26,723 bases of DNA from an uncultured Eubacterium sp. (GCA_948579355.1 CAPAOV010000031.1:1-26723); one strand, 5' to 3'. Shown: positions 5,641 through 15,376, numbered from the stretch's first letter. A program made the numbers and translations. The notes: generated by a model not told the origin, from the letters alone.

Positions 5641-8073
5641 ATGAATAAGAGAGGGAAAAAAGCGGAAGCGTTGTTTCTGTCTTTTGCTATATTATTCCAA
5701 ATGGTATTTGCTGGTAATTATGTCAAGGCGGCCGACGGCGCAGGCGGCAATAACGCATCAGAATCAAAAGAAATTGTCACAGTAGTGCCGTTTCCCGAAC
5801 AGTGGAAATATTACGGACAAAAAAGAGAGTTTCAATATGATATCAATTATGCTACTTCAAACGATGAGCCATTAAGTAAAGGGGTATCTCTTAAACTTGA
5901 GGAGGAGAGAATCGGCAAGCAAAAATTTTGTATTGAGGACTTGCGCTCCGAAGATGAGAAAAAGGAAGTTACCTATGAACTGGAAAAGGATTCGCCGCTT
6001 TATGAGATTAAAGAGTACATAACGGCGGAGAAAGCAGAAGATACAAAACATATTTACAATGGGGAAGATAAGAAAAAAGCAGAGGAAGAGAGCGGAGACA
6101 CGGTTGTTTCTGGTTCGGCAGTTTCCGGCGGCAGCGATACGATGAAAGTGCAGATACAGGCGCCAAAAGATTTTCTCATTGCTCCTTCACTGGAGGGAGA
6201 AGAAAGCCAATGGAAACAGAGTATGGAAGCAGAGATAAAAGAGGGTGACAATACCTTTACTTATTATCTGCGCTCAAATCTCAATGACGCAACCCGCAAA
6301 GCCATTGACCAGACGCCAAAGACGATTACGTTAAAGGCAGACTGGACAGCACCGGCCATTGTCTCCTTATCCGGAGGCGGAAACAGTACGGATGTATGGG
6401 CGGACGGACAGATTACCGCGAGTGAACAGGGAACTTTTTATTATGCCGTTGTTCCGGAAACGCATGCGGAATTGACAAGAGAGGATATCGAGACGAATGT
6501 AGGGGCACATTATGGTATTGTAGGACAGGGACGTGTGGACGGAACACAAAAGGCGACGGAGTTTTCTTTTCAGGGTTTGGCAGCAAGCAAAAACTATGTT
6601 ATATATGCCTATGTGGAAGATGACGCGGGAAATGTATCGCCGGTACAAAAGAGTGAAATTTTTACGACAGACAGGATGGCGCTGGCAGGAACGGTAGAAG
6701 TTACCGGCACGATGGCAGTAGAACAGGTTTTAACGGCAAAGGTCAATCTGGATTCGGTTGCGGCGGGAGAACTGACCTATCAGTGGTATCGTATTAAGAA
6801 TAAAGAAGATGAATCTTCGCTGGATGAAGTGTGGGATGAGACCGGAGGCGCCGACGAGGATGATTTGGAAGCGGAAGATGATGATGACGAGGACGACGAA
6901 GATGACGATTTGGTTGAACTGGATGCACGGCATAAATTCGCTGCTAACAGCGATGATGCCGGAGACAAAGATGACGCCGCATCCATTGAGGGGGCGACGC
7001 TGATTAAAGATGCTACCCAGTCAACTTACAAGACAACGAGAGAAGATATCGGACACCGTCTGATTTGCTGTGTCAGCGCAGAAAAGTATTCCGGTTATAT
7101 AGCAGGGGAGACGACAACATATATCCCGAAATTGCTTCCGGAATATACGCTGCCATCAATAGCTGCGATTCCGTATTCTCCCAAATTTAAACTGTCGTCC
7201 ATAACTCTGCCGGAACGCTGGAGCTGGGTAGATAATACAATAACACCGGTATACGGAAATTCCGGTTATCGTGCCAAATATATACCGGAAGATACAACGA
7301 CTTATAAGACAATTATTGTCCGCATTAAGATTCCGGTAAATAAGCGTCAGTTGAAAAAGAGTATGATTCAGGTACCAAAAACCCGTGCCTATGCGGGAAC
7401 GGCAATCAAAGACAATTTTTATGTTGAAGATATGGATGATGAACTGACGGCGGGAAGCGATTTTTCAGTAAAATACAAGAACAATAAGAAACCGGGAAAA
7501 GCGACGATTACGTTTCGGGGGAAAGGGAATTATAAAGGAACCGTTAAAGTAACTTATAAAATTAAAAAGCGCTCTGTAAAGGGACTCACGTATAAGTTCA
7601 GTAAGACAAAAGTATATAATGGTAAGACACGGACAGCAGGTGTAGTTATTAAAAATGGCAAGGTTCGTCTTGTGAAAGACAGAGATTACACAATTGCATA
7701 TAAAAACAATAAAGAAATGGGAAAAGCAGGCATTACCATAAAAGGGAAAGGGTACTATTATGGGAAGAAAGTACTTCATTTTTCCATAATACCGTCAAAA
7801 CCTAAATTGTTAAAGGCAGGAAAAAAAGGAAAGACACTGGATTTGAAGTTTTCAGGGAATACACTGATTACGGGATATCATGTCTATATTTCCACCGCCC
7901 GTAATTTTAGCAAAAAGAAGACCTCGGAATATACTTTGTCGGGCAACCGCTTCAAGATAAAGAGTATGGGAAAAGGAACGTACTATATTCGGATTCGGGG
8001 ATACGGCATGAAAAAGGGGAAAGCTTATGCAAGCGGCTACAGTAAGGTAAAGAAAGTGAAAATAAAGAAATAA
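5641..8073 (+). CDS. Large secreted protein with acidic insert and Ig-like repeats
   Basis: This 810-residue protein of unknown function has a signal peptide (1-30, ending near NYVKAADG). A charged N-terminal region follows, with a short VVSGSAVSGGS linker at about 155-165. Next is a fibronectin-III-like domain (about 235-345) and a TYQWYR-type Ig-like domain (from about 350). That domain is interrupted at about 389-452 by a very acidic stretch, including an almost unbroken Asp/Glu run at about 405-428. Two related modules of about 75 residues follow (about 568-718), each with a YKNNK..GKA.I..KGKG.Y motif, then a lysine-rich Fn3-like end (719-810). No LPXTG, SLH, choline-binding or membrane anchor is visible, so it may be released or bound by charge. 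The SD GAGGAGG lies just before the ATG. Confidence 0.8.
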   Translation: MNKRGKKAEALFLSFAILFQMVFAGNYVKAADGAGGNNASESKEIVTVVPFPEQWKYYGQKREFQYDINYATSNDEPLSKGVSLKLEEERIGKQKFCIEDLRSEDEKKEVTYELEKDSPLYEIKEYITAEKAEDTKHIYNGEDKKKAEEESGDTVVSGSAVSGGSDTMKVQIQAPKDFLIAPSLEGEESQWKQSMEAEIKEGDNTFTYYLRSNLNDATRKAIDQTPKTITLKADWTAPAIVSLSGGGNSTDVWADGQITASEQGTFYYAVVPETHAELTREDIETNVGAHYGIVGQGRVDGTQKATEFSFQGLAASKNYVIYAYVEDDAGNVSPVQKSEIFTTDRMALAGTVEVTGTMAVEQVLTAKVNLDSVAAGELTYQWYRIKNKEDESSLDEVWDETGGADEDDLEAEDDDDEDDEDDDLVELDARHKFAANSDDAGDKDDAASIEGATLIKDATQSTYKTTREDIGHRLICCVSAEKYSGYIAGETTTYIPKLLPEYTLPSIAAIPYSPKFKLSSITLPERWSWVDNTITPVYGNSGYRAKYIPEDTTTYKTIIVRIKIPVNKRQLKKSMIQVPKTRAYAGTAIKDNFYVEDMDDELTAGSDFSVKYKNNKKPGKATITFRGKGNYKGTVKVTYKIKKRSVKGLTYKFSKTKVYNGKTRTAGVVIKNGKVRLVKDRDYTIAYKNNKEMGKAGITIKGKGYYYGKKVLHFSIIPSKPKLLKAGKKGKTLDLKFSGNTLITGYHVYISTARNFSKKKTSEYTLSGNRFKIKSMGKGTYYIRIRGYGMKKGKAYASGYSKVKKVKIKK

Positions 8074-8086
8074 TGAGGTAAGGAAA

Positions 8087-10786
8087 GTGGAAAAGAAACT
8101 TGTGCTGATAGATGGAAATAGTATTATAAACCGAGCTTTTTACGGGGTGCCGGATTTGACAAACAAAGACGGATTGCACACGAATGCCATTTACGGTTTC
8201 CTGAACATCATGTTTAAGTTAATGGACGAGGAAGAGCCGACACATATGATGGTTGCTTTTGACGAGAAAGCGCCGACGTTTCGCCATGAAATGTATGAAG
8301 AGTATAAAGGTACGAGAAAGCCGATGCCGGAAGAACTGCGGGAGCAAGTACCGGTACTCAAGGATATTCTGCAGGCGATGAACCTCTGTATCTTTTCCCG
8401 AGAGGGGATAGAAGCGGATGATATATTGGGGACGATGGCGAAGAAAGGGGAAAAGGACGGGTATGCAGTAACCGTTGTATCGGGAGACCGTGACTTGCTT
8501 CAGCTGGCATCCGATACTGTCATGGTGCGAATTCCAAAAACAAGGGGCGGCAGGACAGAAGTAGAAGATTATCATACGGCACAGGTAATTGAAAAATATC
8601 ATGTTACTCCCTCCCAGATTATTGATTTGAAAGGGTTAATGGGAGATACGTCCGATAATATCCCGGGCGTGCCGGGGATAGGAGAAAAGACGGCGGTAAA
8701 AATTCTCACATTGTTCGGTACGGTCGAGAACGCCATCGCCCACAGAGAAGAGATTACGCCTAACCGAGCGAAAGAGGCAATTAAAAATAATATAGATTTG
8801 GCGAAACTAAGCAAACAACTGGCAACGATAAAGACAGACTGCAAACTGGGGATATCAATGGAAGATTGTCTGGTGCAGGATATGTTTAATGCCAAGGCGT
8901 TCCGTATCATTCAGTCGCTGGACATTAAGTCGCTGCAAAAACGGTTTGACAGGGAAAAGACAATGGATTCCAAGTGGGAAAAAAGGTTTGTTACGTTGAC
9001 GACGAAAGAGGAATGGGATAAGTTCCGCTCGTCCGTAAAGGAAAAAGAACCCGCTGCCATAAAGGCTGTTTTTCGCAAAGATGCCGAAATGGCGGCAAAT
9101 GAAACCGGTCAGATGACGTTGTTTATGTCGGAACAACAAGGGCGTTTACTGGGACTGGCTATTGCTTTTAATGAGGAAAAGGTTGCCTTTTGTAAAGTCG
9201 GTAAAGAGCTTTTAGAGCATGATATTATTGCCGGAGTGGCAGAATTGACTGCACGGCATACACTGGTGGGAAATGATTTAAAGGCACAGTTGGATTTCCT
9301 TGCCGGAGCAAAGCCGGAAAATTGTTTTGACACCAATTTAGCTGCCTATGTCATCAATCCCGTGCAAAACAGTTTTATGGAAGAGGATATTGCCGAAACA
9401 TATGCCGGAGTTACCATGTATCCGTATTCGCAGATGTTTGGGAAAGCTTCTATGGAGTCGGCGTTTGCGGACAAAGAAGAGGAATTGCTTCAATACGCCT
9501 GTTACTGCGCGCTCGTAAATGTGCGCGCCTACCCGAACCTTTTGCAGGAATTGAAGCGGATGAAGTCGTTTCATCTGTTTGAAGATATCGAGATGCCTCT
9601 TTTGTTTACGTTATACGATATGGAAAAACAAGGGATTTTGGTGAAGCGGGAGGCGCTGCACGAATATGCCCTGAAACTGGGGGAACGTATTGCTGGAGTA
9701 GAGCAGGAAATCTATGAGCGTGCTGGTGAAACATTTAATATAAATTCGCCCAAGCAATTAGGAACGATTCTTTTTGAAAAGATGCGTATGCCTTATGGAA
9801 AAAAGACAAAGACCGGATATTCCACTTCGGCAGAAGTATTGGAAAAACTGCGCTTTGAAGACCCGATTGTGGAATTGATTCTGGAGTACCGACAGTTAGC
9901 AAAGCTGAAATCGACTTATGCCGACGGTCTCGATTCTTATATTGAGGAAAAAGATGGGCGCATTCATACGACATTTAATCAGAATATAACCGCTACCGGA
10001 AGACTGAGTTCGACGGAGCCGAACTTGCAGAACATTCCTATCCGCATGGAACTGGGGAGACAAATTCGCAAAGTTTTTGTGCCGGAAGACGGGTATGTAT
10101 TTCTGGACGCTGATTATTCTCAGATAGAGCTCCGTGTTCTGGCTCATATGTCCGGGGATGAGCGTCTGATTGAAGCCTATCGGGAAAATGCAGATATCCA
10201 CCGCACAACGGCGGCGCTCGTTTTCCACACCCCGTACGAAGAGGTGACGGAACTGCAGCGGAGAAATGCCAAGGCAGTCAATTTCGGCATTGTGTACGGA
10301 ATCAGCGGCTTTGGTCTGTCTCGTGATTTGAATATTTCCAAAAAACAGGCGGAAGAGTATATTGAAGATTATTTTGCCACTTATCCGGGAGTAAAAGAGT
10401 TTATGGATAGTCTTGTTGCCGAGGGCAAGAGTAAAGGATATGTTACCTCTTTGTTTGGCAGACGGCGTCCGATACCGGAATTGTCCGCTAAAAACTTTAT
10501 GCAGCGGCAGTTTGGCGAGCGGATTGCCATGAATTCTCCGATACAGGGAACGGCGGCAGACATTATAAAGATTGCGATGATACGGGTTGCAAAACGATTG
10601 AAAGAGAATCAAATGCAATCCCGGCTTATTCTGCAAATCCATGATGAACTGCTTATTGAGACGCACAAGGATGAGATAGAAGAGGTGACGCAGCTTTTAG
10701 AAGAAGAGATGGTGCATGCATGCGAGCTGGCCGTGCCGTTAATCGCAGAGGTCAAGAAAGGCAATTCATGGTACGAAGCGAAATAA
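8087..10786 (+). CDS. polA: DNA polymerase I
   Basis: Pol I fills gaps and removes RNA primers during lagging-strand maturation and repair. The 899 residues comprise an N-terminal 5' nuclease (1 to about 290; LVIDGNSIINRAFYG-like start, EADDILG, GDTSDNIPGVPGIGEKTA), a central exonuclease-fold region (about 300-480) and the polymerase domain. Motif A DADYSQIELR starts at Asp674, motif B is RRNAKAVNFGIVYG, and motif C HDE contains Asp853, 46 residues from the end as in E. coli Pol I. The central domain lacks the D-x-E motif and reads GNDLKAQLDFL where a proofreading enzyme has a catalytic Asp, so 3'-5' exonuclease activity is probably lost, as in Bacillus and Taq. The start is GTG with an upstream GAGGTAAGG. 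It lies 13 nt after the surface-protein gene and leads the operon with coaE. Confidence 0.97.
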   Translation: MEKKLVLIDGNSIINRAFYGVPDLTNKDGLHTNAIYGFLNIMFKLMDEEEPTHMMVAFDEKAPTFRHEMYEEYKGTRKPMPEELREQVPVLKDILQAMNLCIFSREGIEADDILGTMAKKGEKDGYAVTVVSGDRDLLQLASDTVMVRIPKTRGGRTEVEDYHTAQVIEKYHVTPSQIIDLKGLMGDTSDNIPGVPGIGEKTAVKILTLFGTVENAIAHREEITPNRAKEAIKNNIDLAKLSKQLATIKTDCKLGISMEDCLVQDMFNAKAFRIIQSLDIKSLQKRFDREKTMDSKWEKRFVTLTTKEEWDKFRSSVKEKEPAAIKAVFRKDAEMAANETGQMTLFMSEQQGRLLGLAIAFNEEKVAFCKVGKELLEHDIIAGVAELTARHTLVGNDLKAQLDFLAGAKPENCFDTNLAAYVINPVQNSFMEEDIAETYAGVTMYPYSQMFGKASMESAFADKEEELLQYACYCALVNVRAYPNLLQELKRMKSFHLFEDIEMPLLFTLYDMEKQGILVKREALHEYALKLGERIAGVEQEIYERAGETFNINSPKQLGTILFEKMRMPYGKKTKTGYSTSAEVLEKLRFEDPIVELILEYRQLAKLKSTYADGLDSYIEEKDGRIHTTFNQNITATGRLSSTEPNLQNIPIRMELGRQIRKVFVPEDGYVFLDADYSQIELRVLAHMSGDERLIEAYRENADIHRTTAALVFHTPYEEVTELQRRNAKAVNFGIVYGISGFGLSRDLNISKKQAEEYIEDYFATYPGVKEFMDSLVAEGKSKGYVTSLFGRRRPIPELSAKNFMQRQFGERIAMNSPIQGTAADIIKIAMIRVAKRLKENQMQSRLILQIHDELLIETHKDEIEEVTQLLEEEMVHACELAVPLIAEVKKGNSWYEAK

Positions 10787-10814
10787 AAATACGGGGAAAA
10801 AGGATGAGAAGTTC

Positions 10815-11393
10815 ATGGTAATTGGAATTACGGGAGGCGTCGGCTGTGGAAAGTCCGCCGCCATGACAGTGCTGCGGGAGAAGTTTGGAGCCAAAACGCT
10901 GTTAGCGGACGAGTTAGGGCATGAGGCGCTGCAGCCGGAGTCGGAGACATATGAAGAAATTCGTACTCTTTTTGGAGAATCAGTTGTATGCGCCGACGGA
11001 CAATTAAACCGAACTCTTTTAGCGCAAATCATTTATGCGGATGAGAACAAGAGGAAAGAGCTGGACGATATTATTCATCCGTATGTCATGCGCCGGATAC
11101 GGGAGTATCTCGAGAGTTGGAAAGAAGAGCCGTTGGTGGTGATTGAGACGGCGCTCATGTTTGAGAGCGGCTGCCATAAACTGTGCGATAAAATATGGTA
11201 TATTGGGGTGGACAGGGAACAGCGGATAAAGAGGCTGACAGAATCCAGAGGATATACGAGAGAGAAGACGGAAGCCATTATGGCGGCACAGATGAAAGAA
11301 GAGGATATATGCCGGCGCTGTGACGTTTGTATCGACAACAGCGATTCACTGGAAAAACTGACAAACCGATTACAAGAATTACTAGGCATATGA
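10815..11393 (+). CDS. coaE: Dephospho-CoA kinase
   Basis: CoaE phosphorylates the 3'-hydroxyl of dephospho-CoA with ATP, the last step of coenzyme A synthesis. The 192 residues start with the P-loop GITGGVGCGKS, followed by LLADELGHEAL, which contacts the acceptor. The DDIIHPYV and LVVIETALMFESGCHKLCD segments are typical of the family. It lies 28 nt after polA, an order widespread in Firmicutes, and is probably cotranscribed. The ATG at 10804 is out of frame with a stop, so 10815 is preferred. Confidence 0.95.
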   Translation: MVIGITGGVGCGKSAAMTVLREKFGAKTLLADELGHEALQPESETYEEIRTLFGESVVCADGQLNRTLLAQIIYADENKRKELDDIIHPYVMRRIREYLESWKEEPLVVIETALMFESGCHKLCDKIWYIGVDREQRIKRLTESRGYTREKTEAIMAAQMKEEDICRRCDVCIDNSDSLEKLTNRLQELLGI

Positions 11394-11411
11394 TAAAATG
11401 TGTGGTATGAT
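11383..11411 (+). promoter_or_regulatory. Weak candidate promoter before the FtsA-like gene
   Basis: TAGGCA (11383-11388) and TATGAT (11406-11411) are 17 nt apart at the start of a 70-nt gap. The -10 is good and the -35 poor. It would allow separate expression of the FtsA-like gene. Confidence 0.35.
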
Positions 11412-11463
11412 ATAAAAAAGTGCGGCTTGCCGTTCTTTGCTCTGCGAAAGTTGAGGGAATGAT

Positions 11464-13602
11464 ATGGATACAAGAAACGAAGGATATGTTTTTGGCTTGG
11501 ATATCGGGACGAGAAGCATCGTGGGAACGGTTGGATATCGTGTTGGCACGGACCGTTTTGTTGTCGTGGCGCAGGAGAGTGTGGAACATTCTACGCGTGC
11601 TGTCATTGACGGTCAAATCCATGATATTCCGACGGTCGCGCGAACGATTAGCATGATTAAAGACCGTCTGGAGAATCAAATTCAGCAGCCGCTCACTGAA
11701 GTATGCATTGCGGCGGCCGGCCGTGTTCTGAAAACAAAGCAGGTGAGGGCCAGATATGAGTTTTCTACCGAGACGAAAGTGACGGAGGAACATATCCGCT
11801 CTTTGGACATGCTCGGTGTTGAAAAGGCATATGAAGAGATACGCAGCGATGAAGAAGATAAGAAAAAACATTTTTTCTGCGTCGGCTATTCTACGGTCAA
11901 ATATTATCTGAATGGTTATCCGATGGAAATGATAGAGATGCATATGGCCAATTATATCGAGGTTGATTTGATTGCCACGTTCCTGCCGGAAGAAGTTGTA
12001 GACGGTTTGTATTCCGCTGTGGAGTCTGCCGGCCTGCATGTGGCCAATCTGACGCTTGAGCCGATTGCGGCAATCAATATCGCGATACCGGAAAAGTTTC
12101 GTCTGCTAAATATCGCTCTTGTGGACGTGGGAGCGGGAACTTCGGATATTTCCATTGTAAAAGACGGCAGTATCATTGCTTTTGGCATGATTCCCCTTGC
12201 GGGCGACGAGGTGACGGAAGCGATTGCCAAAAATTATTTAATTGATTTTGCCACGGCAGAGAGAATAAAACGCCAGTGCGAGAATCGTAAATCGGTGTCC
12301 TTTCGGGACATTTTCGGAAATAAGACGACAGTTACAAAGGAAGATATCACGAACATTTCCCAGTCTGCGATAGAGGAAATTACGCATAACATCGCTACCC
12401 GCATTATAGAGCTGAACGGAGGCCAGACAGTCAGTGCGGTGTTTGTCGTTGGCGGTGGCGGAAAGCATGATGGCTTTACGGAAAAGCTGGCGGAATTTTT
12501 GCAGCTTCCACAGGAGCGCGTGGCGATTCGCGGAGCGGAGGTGTTAGGTCAGGTTGTATTTGAACAGCCGGGTGTGAAGAAAGACTCAACACTGGTGACA
12601 CCGCTTGGGATATGTATGAATTATTATGAGCAGCGCAATAATTTCATCCATGTTCAAGTTAATGGACAGCGCGTTAAACTATATGATAACGGAAAGGTTA
12701 CGGTATTGGATGCCTGTGTTAGTTCCGGTTTTTCTAAAAATAATTTATTCCCGCTGCGAGGAGATACGCTTACGTTTTATGTGAACGGCGAGGAGCGTAC
12801 GGTAAAAGGGCGTGTCGGTGAGGTAGCGCTTGTGCGCAAAAATGGCAAAGAGGTTAGTCTGAACGATGTGGCGGCGGAAAATGATGAAATTGAGATACGG
12901 CCGTCTACCAAAGGGGAAGCGGGCAGGATTGCATTAGGACAGATAGAGGAGTGCAAAAAGGAATTGGTGGTGACGCTGTTTGGCCGCAAGATTTTATGCC
13001 CTCCCATCATTGTCGTCAACGGGCAGGTGCAGGATAGTTTATATTCCATTCAAGAGGGGGACAAGGTGGAGATATCCGACTATTCATCGGTGGCCAATCT
13101 GCTTGCATTTGCCGATATTGATACCGATACGGAAATTTTACTAAATGGACGTCAGGCGGGGAAAGCGGCGAAAATCCATGATGGCGACGTCATTACGGAG
13201 AAGCCGAAGCCTCCGGAGCCCAAAGAAGAGATAAGTCCGGAAGAAGAGCTGCAGAAACAAATCGAAGAAGACCCATTATTGCAGCCGGTTAAGCCGCTTC
13301 CGGATTGGATGAAAGATATTCCCTTTGATACGGAAAAGAGAGGCAGGGACGGTAAGGTTCTTTCCTCATCCTCTCAAAAAGAGAAGAAGTATACGCCCTC
13401 CATTATGGTTACTGTCAATGGTGAGACGGTGAGGATGCCGGAAAAGGATAATCCAATCTTTGTTGATGTGTTTGATGTCTATCCGTTTGATATGTCCAAA
13501 ATGGGAGGAACTAAATTAATTACACGTATTAATGGGGCAGACAGGGATTTTACGGAGCCGCTGCACGAGGGCGACCGGATAGAGCTGTTTTGGAAGACTT
13601 AG
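11464..13602 (+). CDS. FtsA-like actin-fold ATPase with long C-terminal tail
   Basis: The first ~373 residues are an FtsA/PilM-type actin fold. They contain phosphate-1 GLDIGTRSIVGTV, an SHS2-like insert (about 85-165), phosphate-2 ALVDVGAGTSDIS and the adenosine motif VFVVGGGGKHDGF. The remaining ~340 residues are unusual, since standard FtsA is about 420 residues long. The tail is built of short beta-rich units, each with a VNG turn followed by an EGD(K/R)(V/I)E-type strand. The last (about 645-712; TVNGETVRMP...EGDRIELFW) resembles a beta-grasp fold. A proline/glutamate-rich linker lies at about 580-620. The usual FtsA amphipathic membrane helix at the C-terminus is not seen. The SD is GAGGGA, six nt before the ATG. 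The link to division is inferred from the fold only; it could serve another filament or envelope role. Confidence 0.78.
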   Translation: MDTRNEGYVFGLDIGTRSIVGTVGYRVGTDRFVVVAQESVEHSTRAVIDGQIHDIPTVARTISMIKDRLENQIQQPLTEVCIAAAGRVLKTKQVRARYEFSTETKVTEEHIRSLDMLGVEKAYEEIRSDEEDKKKHFFCVGYSTVKYYLNGYPMEMIEMHMANYIEVDLIATFLPEEVVDGLYSAVESAGLHVANLTLEPIAAINIAIPEKFRLLNIALVDVGAGTSDISIVKDGSIIAFGMIPLAGDEVTEAIAKNYLIDFATAERIKRQCENRKSVSFRDIFGNKTTVTKEDITNISQSAIEEITHNIATRIIELNGGQTVSAVFVVGGGGKHDGFTEKLAEFLQLPQERVAIRGAEVLGQVVFEQPGVKKDSTLVTPLGICMNYYEQRNNFIHVQVNGQRVKLYDNGKVTVLDACVSSGFSKNNLFPLRGDTLTFYVNGEERTVKGRVGEVALVRKNGKEVSLNDVAAENDEIEIRPSTKGEAGRIALGQIEECKKELVVTLFGRKILCPPIIVVNGQVQDSLYSIQEGDKVEISDYSSVANLLAFADIDTDTEILLNGRQAGKAAKIHDGDVITEKPKPPEPKEEISPEEELQKQIEEDPLLQPVKPLPDWMKDIPFDTEKRGRDGKVLSSSSQKEKKYTPSIMVTVNGETVRMPEKDNPIFVDVFDVYPFDMSKMGGTKLITRINGADRDFTEPLHEGDRIELFWKT

Positions 13603-13618
13603 AAAGGAGAGACAAAAG

Positions 13619-15376
13619 ATGGAAAAGCAATTTTGGAAATTGTGGAATAATCAATATGTTTTTCTGGCGCATCTGCTTCTGAACGTATCGCTTCTGATAT
13701 TTGAATTTACCCAGTTGTTTGACGGCAGCACAATGCTTTTCATTAAGTCTGGCATATTTGGTGCGTTTATTATCCTTTGTACGCTAATTGAAATTATAAA
13801 TCGAATCGCGGGTTCTTCTCTTTTGGAAAAGAATGTATTCGGGCATATTTACTTTATTGTGCGTCCGGTTATTGCAAGTTTGTTTTACTTTATTTCGGAA
13901 GACAAAATGGAGAGTAACATTTATCTGTTTGTGCTTGTGCTGACATTCGCAGAGTTGATATTCCACACCGCTCTGGATAAAATGGTAAAAAGAGTTGTGA
14001 TGTATACATTTTTTGCAGTAGGGTACGGGGTGGTATCCGTTGCCATGATAGTTTCCCTTATCCAGACTAAGGATAGCCGGGTGACGCTTTTCATTGGCAT
14101 ACGGGAAATTGCCACGGTTATCGTTGTGTTGTTACTTGTACTATTTATCGGCGAGACGATGGCCTTATTGTCGAGCTATTTTGAAAAGCAGATATTCAGG
14201 CAAAACCGTGCTCTGGAAGATTTGAATGAAGTGAACGCAGCGATGAAGAGACAACAGGAGAAGATGAATGAAGTAAATGAAAAATTGGGATTGCAGAAGA
14301 TTGAATTGCAGACGGCCAACAGACGTATTAACCGTTCTCATGATGAACTGTCCGTTCAGAATGAAATTTCTTCTGCAATTGCCGGTTCGATGAAAGAAAA
14401 GGATATGATTTCCCAAATCACCCATATTATGCAAATCCGCTTGGATATGGATTTAGTAGCTGTTATACTGGAAGAAAACGCCGACCTGATAGCGGACGGT
14501 GAGGAGGAAAATGGGCGCTATGCTACCGTTTCCACGAATTTAGGGGAGAACTTCCAAAAGAACCTGTTTGCTTCACTATATGGCGCAGATATGAATGAAC
14601 TTATGTCGTTGACGCAGACCTATATAAAGAATGCGCAGACGGATTCCATACAATTATTCAAATTTTTGTTCGAGGAACAGGAATTGGCTTCTATTATTTG
14701 CCTGCCGATTATGAGACAGGAAGAGAGATTGGGAACGCTGATTGCCGGCAAAGACCGCACGAATGTTTTTATGGACGGACGCGCCTTTTATGAAAACATA
14801 GCCAATCAGATTGGTATTGGTATATCCAATGCCAGATTGTACGCCAAGATGAATGATATGGCGATTCGCGATGGGCTGACGAGAATATACAATCGAAGAT
14901 ATCTGACATATCTTATCAACGAGTATTTATCGCAGGCGATGGAAAAGAAACAGCCGCTTTCTCTGGCGTTATTTGATATTGATAAGTTTAAGATGATTAA
15001 TGATACTTATGGACACCAGTGCGGCGACGAGGTGATTCGCTATGTGGCAGCCTTACTCAACAGGGGAGCGCTCAAACACGGCGGCATCGCAGGCCGATAT
15101 GGTGGGGAAGAATTTGTTGTTGCATTTCTCGGTAAAAATTTAGAAGAAGCTTATGAAATTGTCAAGCAGATTCACGAGCAGATTCGAAACGAAGACGTCG
15201 TGTATGGGGATAATCATATTCAGGTAAGGGCAAGCGCCGGAGTGGCGAGTTATCCGTCTACCTGTTCGAATCCAAGCGATTTGTTGACAAGAGCCGATTG
15301 GGCGATGTATCATTCTAAGAGGAATGGACGCGACCAGATTACGGTGGACAGTGATTTGATTGTAGATAAAATGTAA
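13619..15376 (+). CDS. Membrane diguanylate cyclase (GAF-GGDEF)
   Basis: This 585-residue protein probably makes cyclic di-GMP from two GTP. About six hydrophobic helices fill residues 10-185. A coiled-coil region (about 190-245, rich in Glu, Asn and Lys) follows, then a GAF-like domain (about 246-405), then GGDEF. The GGDEF domain has DGLTRIYNRRY from Asp418, DIDKFKMINDTYGH and the active-site loop GGEEF at 495-499. The upstream product-inhibition RxxD motif is replaced by KHGG, so feedback inhibition through the I-site is unlikely. It is 16 nt after the FtsA-like gene with an AAAGGAG SD and is likely cotranscribed. The ligand sensed by the membrane part is unknown. Confidence 0.92.
   Translation: MEKQFWKLWNNQYVFLAHLLLNVSLLIFEFTQLFDGSTMLFIKSGIFGAFIILCTLIEIINRIAGSSLLEKNVFGHIYFIVRPVIASLFYFISEDKMESNIYLFVLVLTFAELIFHTALDKMVKRVVMYTFFAVGYGVVSVAMIVSLIQTKDSRVTLFIGIREIATVIVVLLLVLFIGETMALLSSYFEKQIFRQNRALEDLNEVNAAMKRQQEKMNEVNEKLGLQKIELQTANRRINRSHDELSVQNEISSAIAGSMKEKDMISQITHIMQIRLDMDLVAVILEENADLIADGEEENGRYATVSTNLGENFQKNLFASLYGADMNELMSLTQTYIKNAQTDSIQLFKFLFEEQELASIICLPIMRQEERLGTLIAGKDRTNVFMDGRAFYENIANQIGIGISNARLYAKMNDMAIRDGLTRIYNRRYLTYLINEYLSQAMEKKQPLSLALFDIDKFKMINDTYGHQCGDEVIRYVAALLNRGALKHGGIAGRYGGEEFVVAFLGKNLEEAYEIVKQIHEQIRNEDVVYGDNHIQVRASAGVASYPSTCSNPSDLLTRADWAMYHSKRNGRDQITVDSDLIVDKM

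Noticed and set aside
6780..6986. Serine-rich minus-strand peptide
   Set aside because: The serine run is only the reverse complement of the Asp/Glu codon tract in the surface protein.
9896..10666. 256-codon minus-strand open frame
   Set aside because: Antisense to the conserved polymerase domain of polA.
11278..12039. 253-codon minus-strand open frame
   Set aside because: Antisense to coaE and the FtsA-like gene, with no family resemblance; explained by codon bias of the real genes.
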